A stretch of DNA of 64,000 bases from NCBI RefSeq assembly GCF_036884275.1, contig NZ_CP145607.1:1537001-1601000 (forward strand), given 5' to 3'. A model generated the notes under the pieces. The model was not told where the DNA came from. It saw only the letters and a list, made by a program, of their open reading frames with translations, and did no database searches. Position 1 is the stretch's first letter. Each line of letters starts with the position of its first letter. This document shows, in pieces, positions 35,618 through 45,922 of this stretch. Origin of the DNA: Sphingomonas kaistensis. GTDB taxonomy: Bacteria > Pseudomonadota > Alphaproteobacteria > Sphingomonadales > Sphingomonadaceae. A program made the translations under genes and the position numbers.

Positions 35618-37396
35618 ATGGCTGCTCCCATTCTGTCGTTCGAAGATCTCGGCTTGGTACAAGGCGAAGGCTGGCTGTTCCGTCATCTCGACGTGCAGGT
35701 GGGGCCGCGCGACCGGCTGGCGCTGATCGGACGCAACGGGGCGGGCAAGACGACGCTGCTGAAGTGCCTGGCCGGGGTGATCGACACCGACGAGGGCAAA
35801 CGATCGGTGGTGCCGGGCAAGAAGATCGTGCTGCTCGAGCAGGATCCGCCCATGGGCGGGAACGCGACGCTGGAGGATTGGGTGCTGAGCGGCGAGGGCG
35901 CGCCGCAAGCGCATGAAGCGGCGGCGATCGCCGACCAATTGGGGATCGATCTTGCCCGACCGACCGCGACGGCAAGCGGCGGCGAGCGGCGACGCGCGGC
36001 GATCGTGCGGGCGCTGGCACAGGAGCCTGACCTGCTGTTCCTCGACGAGCCGACCAACCACCTCGACCTGGCCGCGATCGACTGGCTGGAAGGGTGGCTC
36101 AACCGTTTCAACGGCGCCTTCATCGTCATCAGCCACGACCGGACCTTCCTGACCCGGCTGACCAAGAGCTGCCTGTGGCTGGATCGCGGGCAGGTGCGGC
36201 GGGCGGAGGTCGGGTTCGGCGGGTTCGAGGCGTGGACCGAGCGGGTCTATGCCGAGGAGGAACGGGCCGCTCAGAAGCTCGACGCCAAGCTGGCGATCGA
36301 ATTGCACTGGCTTCAGCGCGGGGTGACCGCGCGGCGCAAGCGCAATCAGGGGCGGCTGGCGAAGCTCGGCGAAATGCGCGAGGCGCGGGCGGCGATGATC
36401 GGCGGGCCGGGGGTGTCAAAGCTCGGGCTGCAGCGCGACGACAGCAAGACCAAGACGGTGATCGACGCCGAGCATGTCACCAAGCGCTTCGGCGAGCGGG
36501 CGGTGATCAAGGACTTCACCCTGCGCATCCAGCGCGGCGACCGGATCGGGATCGTCGGCGCCAACGGGGCGGGCAAGACGACGCTGTTGAAGCTGCTGAC
36601 CGGCGAACTGGCGGCGGACGAAGGCAAGGTCACGCAGGCCAAGACGCTTAACGGGATCGTGATCGATCAGCAGCGCAAGCTGATGAGCCCGGAGAAGAAG
36701 GTCCGCGACGTGCTGGCCGACGGCGGCGACTGGCTCGAGGTGCGGGGGGTTAAGAAGCACATCAAGGGCTACCTCAAGGACTTTCTGTTTTCGCCCGAAA
36801 TGACCGAAGCGCCGGTGGCGTCGCTGTCGGGCGGCGAGCGGTCGCGGCTGCTGCTGGCGCGGGAATTCGCGCGGGCGTCGAACCTCCTGGTGCTGGACGA
36901 GCCGACCAACGATCTCGATCTCGAGACGCTCGACCTGCTGCAGGAAGTGATTTCGGATTATGACGGCACGGTGCTGATCGTCAGCCACGACCGCGATTTT
37001 CTCGACCGCACGGTGACGGTGACGCTGGGCCTCGACGGGTCGGGCAAGGTCGATGTGGTAGCCGGGGGCTATGAGGATTGGGCCAAACGCCGGACGCCGG
37101 TGAAGGGCGCGGCAGCGCCGAAGAAGAAGGTCGAGGAGGCGCCCAGGCCGGCCGGTCCGGCGAAGAAGCTGAGCTTCAAGGACCAGCGCGACCTCGATCG
37201 CCTGCCGGGTGAGATCGAGAAGCTGGAAGCGGGCATCGCGGCGGACGAAGCGGCGCTGGCCGATCCCGATCTTTACGTGCGCGACCCGAAGCGCTTTGCT
37301 GCGCTGATGGCGAGCATCGAGAAGAAGCGCGGCGAGAAGGAAGCGGCGGAGCTGCGTTGGCTCGAGGTCGCGGAGATGGCCGAGGGGCTGGCTTGA
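35618..37396 (+). CDS. uup: ABC-F family ATPase (Uup-like)
   Basis: A 592-residue cytosolic protein with two ABC ATPase domains and no membrane segments. Domain 1 has GRNGAGKTTLL, a variant signature ASGGERRR and LLFLDEPTNHLD; domain 2 has GANGAGKTTLL, LSGGERSR and LVLDEPTNDLD. The linker of about 80 residues is rich in Arg/Lys, and the C-terminal tail is a coiled coil, the arrangement of Uup, which acts on ribosomes and in DNA-structure metabolism. The stop codon overlaps a TTG start of the next gene (TTGA). Confidence 0.88.
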   Translation: MAAPILSFEDLGLVQGEGWLFRHLDVQVGPRDRLALIGRNGAGKTTLLKCLAGVIDTDEGKRSVVPGKKIVLLEQDPPMGGNATLEDWVLSGEGAPQAHEAAAIADQLGIDLARPTATASGGERRRAAIVRALAQEPDLLFLDEPTNHLDLAAIDWLEGWLNRFNGAFIVISHDRTFLTRLTKSCLWLDRGQVRRAEVGFGGFEAWTERVYAEEERAAQKLDAKLAIELHWLQRGVTARRKRNQGRLAKLGEMREARAAMIGGPGVSKLGLQRDDSKTKTVIDAEHVTKRFGERAVIKDFTLRIQRGDRIGIVGANGAGKTTLLKLLTGELAADEGKVTQAKTLNGIVIDQQRKLMSPEKKVRDVLADGGDWLEVRGVKKHIKGYLKDFLFSPEMTEAPVASLSGGERSRLLLAREFARASNLLVLDEPTNDLDLETLDLLQEVISDYDGTVLIVSHDRDFLDRTVTVTLGLDGSGKVDVVAGGYEDWAKRRTPVKGAAAPKKKVEEAPRPAGPAKKLSFKDQRDLDRLPGEIEKLEAGIAADEAALADPDLYVRDPKRFAALMASIEKKRGEKEAAELRWLEVAEMAEGLA

Positions 37397-38877
37397 GCGC
37401 CAGCCGGTTCGGCCCGCTCGCCGCGGGGCTGATCGGGCTGTTGTTATGGGCAGCCGTGTTCTGGTCGGGGCCGCTGGTCAACGACGTCGCGTGGCAATTG
37501 TGGATCGGCCGGGAGATGAACCGCGGGGCGGCGCTTTACGGCGACATCCTCGAGGTTAATCCGCCCTTGTGGTTCTGGATCGGCGCGGGGATCGAGCGGA
37601 TCGGCAGCGTGACGGGGCTTGCCGGGGAGCGGTGGCTGGCGCTGGCGTTCCTTGGCGTCGCGGTGGGCTCACTGCTGCTGACGCTCCAGGTGATCGAAGG
37701 GCGGCGCGGGCAATGGGCGGCGGCGCTGGCGCTGGTCGCGACGCTGTTCCTGACCAGCCCCTACGCGCATCTCCAGCGCGAGCAATTCCTGCTGATGGCG
37801 GTGCTGCCTTATGTCGCGCTGGCGGCGCGGCGCGCCGAGGGGAAGCCGGTGCCGCGTGGGTTGGCCTTTGCGGTGGGGCTGCTGGCGGCACCGGGGCTGG
37901 CACTCAAGCATCACTTCCTGATCTTTCCCGCGCTGATCGAGGGCTGGCTGATCTGGCGGCGCAGGCGGATCGACGTGCGGACGGAGCATGTCGCGCTTAT
38001 CGGCGCGGCGGTCCTGTATGCGGCGGCGGTGCTAATGGTCGCGTCGAGCTATCTGGAGACCATGCTGCCGCTGCTGCGGGCGGGCTATCATGGTTACAAT
38101 CCGTCGCTGTGGACCCTGCTGTTCCAGCCGGGGATCGTGGTCGCCATGTTTGCGCTGGCGGCGGCGCTGCTCGGGCGGGAGCGGCTGGGCGCGCTGGGCC
38201 ACGCGGCGGCGGTGGGCACGGCGGCTTTCACGCTGGTGTTCATCGTTCAGGGCAAGAATTTTCATTACCAGGCGATCCCGGCGCTGGGTCTCGCGCTGTT
38301 GACCTTGCTGATCCTGCTGCTGGCCAAGAAGAGCGGCAGCGGGCGGCTGGTGGCGGGGGTGGGTGTGCTCGCGGCGCTGATTGTGCCGTGGAAGGCCGGG
38401 CAGGCGCGCTACGACCAGTTCTTTTTGGAAGCGGTGCGCGAGGTGCGGGCAGGCGAAGGGGTCGTCATGATCTCGCCCAGCCAGGCGCTGTCGTGGCCCG
38501 CCGTCTATGAGCGCGGGCTGCGCTGGGACGCGCGGACGATGGGCTTGTGGATGGTGTTGTCGCCGTGGGCGGCGGAGAAAGCTGGCGACCGCGATCCGCG
38601 TATGGCTGCGTTGGGGCAGGCGGTGCAGCGCGAGGTGGCGGCCGAAATCGCCTGCAAACGCCCGGCGATGGTGGTGGTGGATCGCTTCTACGACGAGGAT
38701 GCCCCGGGCGGCGATGTGTTCGCCTGGTTCATGGCCGATCCGCGCTTCCGGGCGGCAATGGCGGGCTATCGCGAGATCGCACCGGTGGCGGTGCTCCGGC
38801 GCTTCGTGCCGGTGCAGGCAAATAGGGCCGCCTGCGTGCCGGGCGATCTTGTCGCCCTGACCCGCACGCGACCCTGA
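37393..38877 (+). CDS. Polytopic membrane protein, glycosyltransferase (GT-C/PMT-like) candidate
   Basis: A 494-residue integral membrane protein with about ten hydrophobic segments. The early periplasmic loop reads DVAWQLWIGREMNRGAALYG then DILEVNPPLWFWIG, resembling the Asp-containing first loop of GT-C glycosyltransferases of the PMT/ArnT type (Asp followed by E-x-NPP). The start is taken as TTG 37393, overlapping the uup stop and so probably translated by coupling; the longer frame starts inside uup. It may glycosylate lipid or protein using a polyprenyl-linked sugar. No substrate can be assigned. Confidence 0.7.
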   Translation: MSASRFGPLAAGLIGLLLWAAVFWSGPLVNDVAWQLWIGREMNRGAALYGDILEVNPPLWFWIGAGIERIGSVTGLAGERWLALAFLGVAVGSLLLTLQVIEGRRGQWAAALALVATLFLTSPYAHLQREQFLLMAVLPYVALAARRAEGKPVPRGLAFAVGLLAAPGLALKHHFLIFPALIEGWLIWRRRRIDVRTEHVALIGAAVLYAAAVLMVASSYLETMLPLLRAGYHGYNPSLWTLLFQPGIVVAMFALAAALLGRERLGALGHAAAVGTAAFTLVFIVQGKNFHYQAIPALGLALLTLLILLLAKKSGSGRLVAGVGVLAALIVPWKAGQARYDQFFLEAVREVRAGEGVVMISPSQALSWPAVYERGLRWDARTMGLWMVLSPWAAEKAGDRDPRMAALGQAVQREVAAEIACKRPAMVVVDRFYDEDAPGGDVFAWFMADPRFRAAMAGYREIAPVAVLRRFVPVQANRAACVPGDLVALTRTRP

Positions 38878-38888
38878 GTTTCAGCTAG

Positions 38889-39335
38889 TTACGAGCCGAG
38901 ATACTTGACGAGCTCCTGCTCGCTGACCCCGCCACTCTTATTGGTATCGGCCGAGCGGAAGGCGCCATTCAGATACGCGCTGGTCGGCGCCTTACCGCCA
39001 TTGGCAGACTGAAGGGTCGTGATCCACTTGGTGAATTCCGCCTTGCTCAGTTGCTTGTTGCTGTCGACGTCGTAGCTCGCCCATTCGGCGGCGACGATGC
39101 CGGCCACGTCGGTCGGCGCCGCGGTTGCCGAGCCGCCGGGGACGGCCGGCGTGGCAGGCGTCGCTGCAGTGCCGGTGGCCGGGTCGGCAGGGGTTGCCGG
39201 GGTCGCCGGCGTGGTGCCGCTCGGCGTCGTCACCGGCGTACCGGGGGCAAGCGGATCGGTTGCCGGCTGGGTCGTCTGCGCGACGGCGGCAGTACTGCTG
39301 GCGAGCAGCAGACCGAACAGAGCGTGCTTGATCAT
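38889..39335 (-). CDS. Exported EF-hand calcium-binding protein
   Basis: A 148-residue protein with a signal peptide (MIKHALFGLLLASSTAAVAQ), then a Pro/Ala/Thr-rich linker (about residues 21-75) and two EF-hand loops, DVDSNKQLSKAEF and DTNKSGGVSEQEL. The linker suggests an extended periplasmic or surface-associated chain ending in a calcium-binding domain. An SD (AGGGAGA) precedes ATG 39335, and part of it lies in a perfect inverted repeat just upstream, so translation may be controlled by RNA structure or a DNA-binding protein. Function is unknown. Confidence 0.85.
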   Translation of the reverse strand: MIKHALFGLLLASSTAAVAQTTQPATDPLAPGTPVTTPSGTTPATPATPADPATGTAATPATPAVPGGSATAAPTDVAGIVAAEWASYDVDSNKQLSKAEFTKWITTLQSANGGKAPTSAYLNGAFRSADTNKSGGVSEQELVKYLGS

Positions 39336-39343
39336 CTCAATCT

Positions 39344-39370
39344 CCCTAAATTGTGTGATCTAATTTAGGG
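39344..39370 (-). promoter_or_regulatory. Perfect inverted repeat overlapping the ribosome-binding site of the EF-hand gene
   Basis: CCCTAAATT at 39344-39352 and AATTTAGGG at 39362-39370 are perfect 9-bp arms around a 9-nt spacer. On the minus strand the proximal arm supplies AGGG of the AGGGAGA ribosome-binding site. It could be an operator or a hairpin sequestering the ribosome site. Confidence 0.6.
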
Positions 39371-39468
39371 ATGTTCGCACCGAAGATAACGACCTGAAAT
39401 GGCTCTAAACTGCCGAGCATAACGAGTCATCGTTAAGCTAATTCAGAATCGGAGTTTAACGTTATCGA

Positions 39469-40835
<1,367 letters not shown>

Positions 40836-40839
<4 letters not shown>

Positions 40840-42917
40840 GCGATCAGTCTTTCAGGCGAGGCAACGGCGTCGGCCGTGCCGAGGGCAAGGGTGATGGTGA
40901 AGCGGGTGCCAGAGCCGGGACGGCTATCGACGGTCAGGCGGCCGCCCATCGCGTGAATCAGGGTGCGCGCTTCGTAGGCGCCGATGCCGAAGCCATTCTG
41001 CTTGGTTGAAGCGAAGGGGGTGAACAGGCGGGTGGTGATGAAGTCGGCGTCCATCCCGGGACCGTGATCGCTGATCTCGATCCGCGCTTCGCCGCCGCCG
41101 TGGGTGACACGGACAGAGACCGGTTCGGCAGGCGGGCTGGCGTCGACCGCATTGGCGAGAAGATGGCCGACCGCCTGTTCGAGCCCAGCTGCGTCGGCGA
41201 GCACGGAGAGGCCGCACTCACCGGCCAGGCGAACGTCGTGCGCGGCGCGGTGCCCGGCGATGCAGGCGGCGAGAAGGGGGCGGAGCGCGACAGCGGCGAG
41301 CGGCTGGCGGCCCGGAGGCGTGGCGGCGGGGGCGAGGCGGGCGAGGAGGTCGTTCATCTTGCCGACCGAGGATTTGAGCGTCGCCACCATGTCGGCGCGC
41401 CATTCGGGGTTGTCGGCGTGGCGCTCGGCATTGCGGGCGATCAGGGTCAATTGGCTGACGAGGTTCTTCACGTCGTGCAGGATGAAGGCGAAGCGGCGGT
41501 TGAATTCGTCGAAGCGGCGGGCTTCGCTGAGGCGCTGTTCGGCGCCGAATTCGGCGAGGCTCGCGGCGGCTTGGCGACCGGCGGTGCGGAGAAGGTCGAA
41601 ATCTTCCCAGTCGAGCGGGCGGCGAAGTTCGGGCGCGGCCAGCAGGACGAGGCCGACCGTCTGGTCGCCGTGGACCAGCGGCACGCCGACCCACAGGCTC
41701 TCGTCGGCGCGCAGCCAGTCGGGAACGGGCAGGGCAAGGTCGGCCGCGCTTCCCCATCGATGGCGCTGAGCGTCGAGCTCGATCACCCGGCCTTCCCCGA
41801 GCAGCGGCCACAGGGCGTCGAGACCCTGGCCGGCGACGGCGGCGTCGGGCAGGCGGTCATGCCAGTGCCAGGCGCCGGTGACGGTGAACCGTCCGGCATC
41901 GTCGGGCGCGAGCAGCAGGCCGCGCGGCGCTTCGAGGATGTCGGCAAAGGCGCGGACGATCCGCACCGCGAGCGGCTCTTTCGATCCGTCGGCCCCGAGC
42001 GTCGCAGCGAAGCGCAGCCATTCGGTGCGATAGTCGTAGCGATGTTCGAAGAAATGCTTGGCGATCTTGACCCGGGTCCAGCTGCGCGCGCGGCGGCTTG
42101 GCAGCAGGACGAGAAGCGCGACCGTCATGGCGACGAGCACCAGCACTGCGAGACTGCGCAGCCAGTCGAAGGTCCCGGTGCGCAAGATCGCCGCCAGCAG
42201 CGCCATGATCGCGAAATAGGAGCAGATGGCGAGCAGCGAGAGCGATTGAAAAGTGGCGGCGCGCGACAGCTTGGGCCGCCAGGCGGCGCTGTCGGGGCGG
42301 GTCAGGGCGAAGCAGGGCGCGGCGATCGCGACAATCACGCCTTTGACGTTTGTGAGCGTCGTACCGAGCGGAAGTTGCAGCGCTTGCAGCGTGTAGAGGT
42401 TGAGGTCGAACACCCAGAGCAGGGCGAGCCCGAGCATCGGCAGGCGCATCGAAACGCGGCTGGCGGCGGCGGCTTGCCCGTAGAGATTGTGGACGAGGAT
42501 CAGCGCGCCGGCCGCGGTGAGGGTGCGAAGCACGATGCCGGTCGCTTCCAGCGCGAGCTGGTCGGCGGCGGGGGCGAGCGGGGCTAGGCTGTCGACCAGG
42601 GTCTGCGCACCAAGCACCAGCGCGACCGCGCCATAGACCAGGGCGACGCCCTGTTGCCGGGCGCCGCCTTCGCCCGCGCTCGACAGGACGTAGAGCATCG
42701 CGACCCAGACGAGGTTGCGCGCGGTTTCGGCGTTGGCGGCGAGCATGGTGCCGGCCATGACCCCGCCGAGCCAGGCCGAGGCGGCGGTGGCGAGCAGGCC
42801 GGCGAGGAGGAGCTTCTGGGCCGGGCCGGCGACCCAGCCGCGCAGCTGCCACAGCAGGACGGCGGCCATCGCCACCGCGCCAAGCGCATGGCTCCAGAAG
42901 GCGAGCAGGCTGTCCAC
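40836..42917 (-). CDS. prsK: PrsK-type membrane histidine kinase
   Basis: A 693-residue kinase with an N-terminal block of about eight membrane segments (residues 1-270), a GAF domain (about 300-460) and a kinase core with phospho-His in FILHDVKNLVSQL, an N-box NAVDAS, DHGPGMD and GFGIGAYEA. This layout is that of PrsK, partner of PrsR in PEP-CTERM systems. Its stop overlaps the prsR start, so the pair is translationally coupled. Stimulus and targets are unknown. Confidence 0.88.
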
Positions 42918-42974
42918 GCCGCCACTGTCGGAGAAATTTACAAAGGAAGGGTGAACGGACTATCGCCGTCTATT

Positions 42975-43059
42975 CGTCGTCCCGGCGAAGGCCGGGACTT
43001 CAGGCGGGAAGGGCGTGACGCTTCAGCTTGCGGAGGTCCCGGCCTGCGCCGGGACGACG
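42975..43059. repeat. REP-like inverted repeat, copy 2 (different family)
   Basis: Left arm 42975-43001 (CGTCGTCCCGGCGAAGGCCG...) and right arm 43033-43059 (ending GCGCCGGGACGACG) are inverted copies. The right arm reaches up to the stop codon of the downstream M20 hydrolase gene. The core TCCCGGC...GCCGGGA is typical of dispersed extragenic repeats in sphingomonads. Confidence 0.75.
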
Positions 43060-44334
43060 TCAGGTTTTCAGCGCCTCCAGCGTCGCCGCTTCCATCGCGA
43101 CGACGGCGGTGCCGATCACCTGCTCGGCATCGGGCGCCCACAGCGGCGAGTGCAGCCCGGGAAGCTTGGTGATCTCGCCGCCGGCCGCATCCCACCGCGC
43201 CTGCGGCACGCCGCCGACCCAGAACAGCAGGCTGCGGCCTTGCGGATTGGCAATCAGGAAGCGGCTGAAATCCTCGCCGACCATGGCGGCGGGGACCATG
43301 CGCACCCGGTTCTCTCCGAACAGGCCGGTGAACAGGGTGCGCGCTTCATTCGTCAGCTCGGAGCTGTTGACGGTGGCAGGTGTATAGGGATCGCGCACGG
43401 TCACCACGGGCATGCGGTCGTCGGGGACACCGGCGGCGATCGCTTCGCCCCGCGCGATGCGGCGGATGCCGTCGAGCAGGCTCTGCCGAACTTCGGGCGT
43501 GTAGCTGCGAACGGTGATCTGGAGCTTGGCTTCGTCCGGGATGATGTTGTGCGTGGCGCCGGCGTGGAAGCTGCCGACGGTGACAACGGCCGGATCGAAC
43601 GGATTGCGTTCGCGGCTGACCAAGGTCTGCAAGGTCGAGACGATGCGCGAAGCGACCACGATCGGATCGCGCCCGTTCTGCGGCGCGGCGCCGTGGCTGC
43701 CGACGCCGCGGACGGTGATGTCGACGCTGTCGACGTTGGCCAGCGCCGGGCCGGGGGTCAGGCCGATGGTGCCGGCCGGCAGCGAGGCGCTGTTGTGGAA
43801 GGCCAGCATGGTGTCGGGCTTGCCGAAGCGGGTGAACAGGCCGTCGGCCAGCATCGCCGCCGCGCCTTCGCTGGTCTCTTCGCCGGGCTGAAGGATCAGG
43901 ACCAACGTGCCTTTCCACTGCGCCTTGGCAGCGGCGAGGCGGCGGGCGGTGCCGATCAGCGCGGTCATGTGGGTGTCGTGGGCGCAGGCGTGCATGACGC
44001 CGGTGTCGACGCCAGAGCGGGCCTTGGTCCGGACCTTGGACGCGAACGGCAGGCCGGTCTTTTCCTCGAGCGGCAGGCCGTCCATGTCGGCGCGGACCAG
44101 CACGGTCTTGCCGGGGCCGTTCTTCATCACCGCGACGATGCCGGTGCCGCCGACCTTTTCGGTCACCTGATAGCCAAGCTTGCGCAATTCGGGTGCGAGG
44201 CGAGCGGCGGTCTTGGTCTCGCTCATGGCCAGCTCGGGCGCGGCGTGAAGCTCGCGGTAGAGCGTCATCAGCGGGGTCATCTCGGCCGTGGTCGGTTGGG
44301 CGGCGAGGGCGGCGGCGGCGAGCAGGGTCAGCAT
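43060..44334 (-). CDS. M20-family amidohydrolase, exported
   Basis: A 424-residue zinc hydrolase with an N-terminal signal peptide (MLTLLAAAALAAQ). Metal and catalytic residues are visible in MHACAHDTHMTALIG and LQPGEETSEGAAAML, and HNSASLPAGTIGLTPGP matches the M20D group (IAA-amino acid/N-acyl amino acid hydrolases). The usual HACGHD is HACAHD here, a Gly-to-Ala change next to the metal-binding residues. It probably cleaves N-acyl or N-amidoyl amino acids in the periplasm. The substrate is unknown. Confidence 0.85.
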   Translation of the reverse strand: MLTLLAAAALAAQPTTAEMTPLMTLYRELHAAPELAMSETKTAARLAPELRKLGYQVTEKVGGTGIVAVMKNGPGKTVLVRADMDGLPLEEKTGLPFASKVRTKARSGVDTGVMHACAHDTHMTALIGTARRLAAAKAQWKGTLVLILQPGEETSEGAAAMLADGLFTRFGKPDTMLAFHNSASLPAGTIGLTPGPALANVDSVDITVRGVGSHGAAPQNGRDPIVVASRIVSTLQTLVSRERNPFDPAVVTVGSFHAGATHNIIPDEAKLQITVRSYTPEVRQSLLDGIRRIARGEAIAAGVPDDRMPVVTVRDPYTPATVNSSELTNEARTLFTGLFGENRVRMVPAAMVGEDFSRFLIANPQGRSLLFWVGGVPQARWDAAGGEITKLPGLHSPLWAPDAEQVIGTAVVAMEAATLEALKT

Positions 44335-44352
44335 GGGGCCGAGCCTAGTGGC

Positions 44353-44979
44353 TCACGAAGCGGGCACAAGCTCCACCACGTCGATCAGGCTTTCGAAGCG
44401 CGGATAAGGGAGGATAAGCCTCCAGCGATTGGCCCCGATCCGCTCGACATAGCCGGCAAGGTCGCGGTCATTGTCGGCGCCGTAGGGCAGGCCGCGCCGT
44501 TCTTCCCCGAGCACGAGCGTGCCGAGAAACACGGTGCGGATCTGGTCGTGGGGGAAGATATAGCCGACCTGCCGCTGCGAACCGCTGAGCTTGGTAAAGG
44601 CCTGGAGGCGGCCGGAGGTGGCGATCCGGCAGTTGAAGGCCGGGTAGGCGACGTAAGGCAGGAGGCCAGGCGAGCGGGCGCCAAGCTTGGTTACCCGGCA
44701 GCGATAGTCGCCGTTGGGGATGCCGCCGCCGATCGCCGCATCGGGCTGAAGCAGCGGGCCTTCGCGGCTGATCGCCCCGTCGTGACCGGCCGCCCGGGCC
44801 TGCGCGAGGCCGGTGGCAAAGGCCTTGCGCCATTCGCGCAGCCGGCCGCGATCTTCGACCGTGGCGACCGTCTGCCACGACGCGGCGTTCGCCACCGGCC
44901 CGGCGGTCGGCCGCTCGTTGGGGGTGCAGGCGGCGAGCGGCAGCAGTGCCAGCGCGATGGAAGAGCGCAGCGCCGTCAT
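44353..44979 (-). CDS. DUF4893-like lipoprotein
   Basis: A 208-residue predicted lipoprotein: a lipobox (LPLAAC) in the first 18 residues, then a domain reading RGRLREWRKAFATGLAQARA, GDYRCRVTKLGARS and LPYVAYPAFNCRIATSGRLQ, which I recognise as the DUF4893 pattern of sphingomonads. It is probably anchored in the outer or inner membrane and periplasmic. Function unknown. Its start overlaps the stop of the dehydrogenase gene by 4 bp (ATGA). Confidence 0.8.
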   Translation of the reverse strand: MTALRSSIALALLPLAACTPNERPTAGPVANAASWQTVATVEDRGRLREWRKAFATGLAQARAAGHDGAISREGPLLQPDAAIGGGIPNGDYRCRVTKLGARSPGLLPYVAYPAFNCRIATSGRLQAFTKLSGSQRQVGYIFPHDQIRTVFLGTLVLGEERRGLPYGADNDRDLAGYVERIGANRWRLILPYPRFESLIDVVELVPAS

Positions 44980-45761
44980 TGCGCGGTCCAGCCGCCGTCC
45001 ATGCTAAGATTGGCGCCGGTGATGCTGCCGGCTTCGGGGCGGCACAGGAACAGGGCGAGCGCGGCGACCTCGACCGGTTCGACGAAGCGCTTGGTCGGCT
45101 GGGCGGCCAGGAGGACGTCGTTCATGACCTGCTCGCGGGTGAGGCCGCGGGCCTTCATCGTGTCGGGAATCTGATTTTCGACCAAGGTGGTCCAGACGTA
45201 GCCGGGCGAAATGCAGTTGACCGTGACGTTGTCCCGCGCCGCTTCCAGCGCGACCGCCTTGGTGAAGCCCGCGACACCATGCTTGGCCGCGACATAAGGC
45301 GCCTTGTTGGGCGAGGCGACGAGGCTGTGGGCGCTGGCGGTGTTGATGATCCGCCCGAACCCGCGCTGGCGCATCGAGGGGAGGCATAGGCGGGTGGTGT
45401 GGAACACCGCCGACAGATTGACCGCCATGATCCAGTCCCACTTTTCGGCCGGGAAGCTTTCGATCGGGGAAACGTGCTGGACGCCCGCGTTGTTGACCAG
45501 GATCGACGGGCTGCCGAGTTCGTCGGTGCATTGCGCGACCAAAGCGTCGATCGCCTCGGGATCGGACAGGTCGGCGTCGGAAAAGCTGGCGATATCACCC
45601 GCCAGGGCAGCGAGTTCGTCCTTCAACGCCATGTTGGCGTCCTTGTCGCCGAAGCCGTGGAGCATGATCCGCGCTCCTTCCGCGGCCAGCGCGCGGGCGA
45701 TGGCGAGGCCGATACCACTGGTCGAGCCGGTCACCAAAGCAACCTTGTCCTTGAGGATCAT
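44976..45761 (-). CDS. bdhA: 3-hydroxybutyrate dehydrogenase
   Basis: A 261-residue short-chain dehydrogenase converting 3-hydroxybutyrate and acetoacetate with NAD. It has TGSTSGIGLAIA near residue 11, NNAGVQHVSPIE, the Ser-Tyr-Lys triad (TASAHSLVASP, YVAAK) and the characteristic C-terminal CISPGYVWTTLVENQIPD and GANLSMDGGWTAQ. The motif set and length fit the BdhA family used in polyhydroxybutyrate turnover. It overlaps the downstream DUF4893-like gene by 4 bp, so the two are coupled. Confidence 0.9.
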   Translation of the reverse strand: MILKDKVALVTGSTSGIGLAIARALAAEGARIMLHGFGDKDANMALKDELAALAGDIASFSDADLSDPEAIDALVAQCTDELGSPSILVNNAGVQHVSPIESFPAEKWDWIMAVNLSAVFHTTRLCLPSMRQRGFGRIINTASAHSLVASPNKAPYVAAKHGVAGFTKAVALEAARDNVTVNCISPGYVWTTLVENQIPDTMKARGLTREQVMNDVLLAAQPTKRFVEPVEVAALALFLCRPEAGSITGANLSMDGGWTAQ

Positions 45762-45781
45762 CGTTCAACACTCCCTATCGG

Positions 45782-45864
45782 CGTCGTCCTTGCGAGGAGC
45801 GCAACGACGACGCAATCGATTTGCGCCGTCTATGGATTGCTTCGCCTGCGGCTCGCAATGACGA
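45782..45864. repeat. REP-like inverted repeat, copy 3
   Basis: Left arm about 45782-45820 and right arm 45833-45864 (TGGATTGCTTCGCCTGCGGC...). The right arm is almost identical to the right arm of the element at 34341-34413. It lies between divergent genes, upstream of the zinc metallopeptidase. Confidence 0.75.
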
Positions 45865-45922
45865 AGTGCCGATTGCAACCCCGCGGGCCGCCGATCATTG
45901 TGGACCCGTAAGGGAGATCAGA

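Noticed and set aside
43015..45174. 719-codon open frame on the plus strand
   Set aside because: Antisense to the M20 hydrolase and the DUF4893-like gene, both with clear motifs; translation looks like chance.
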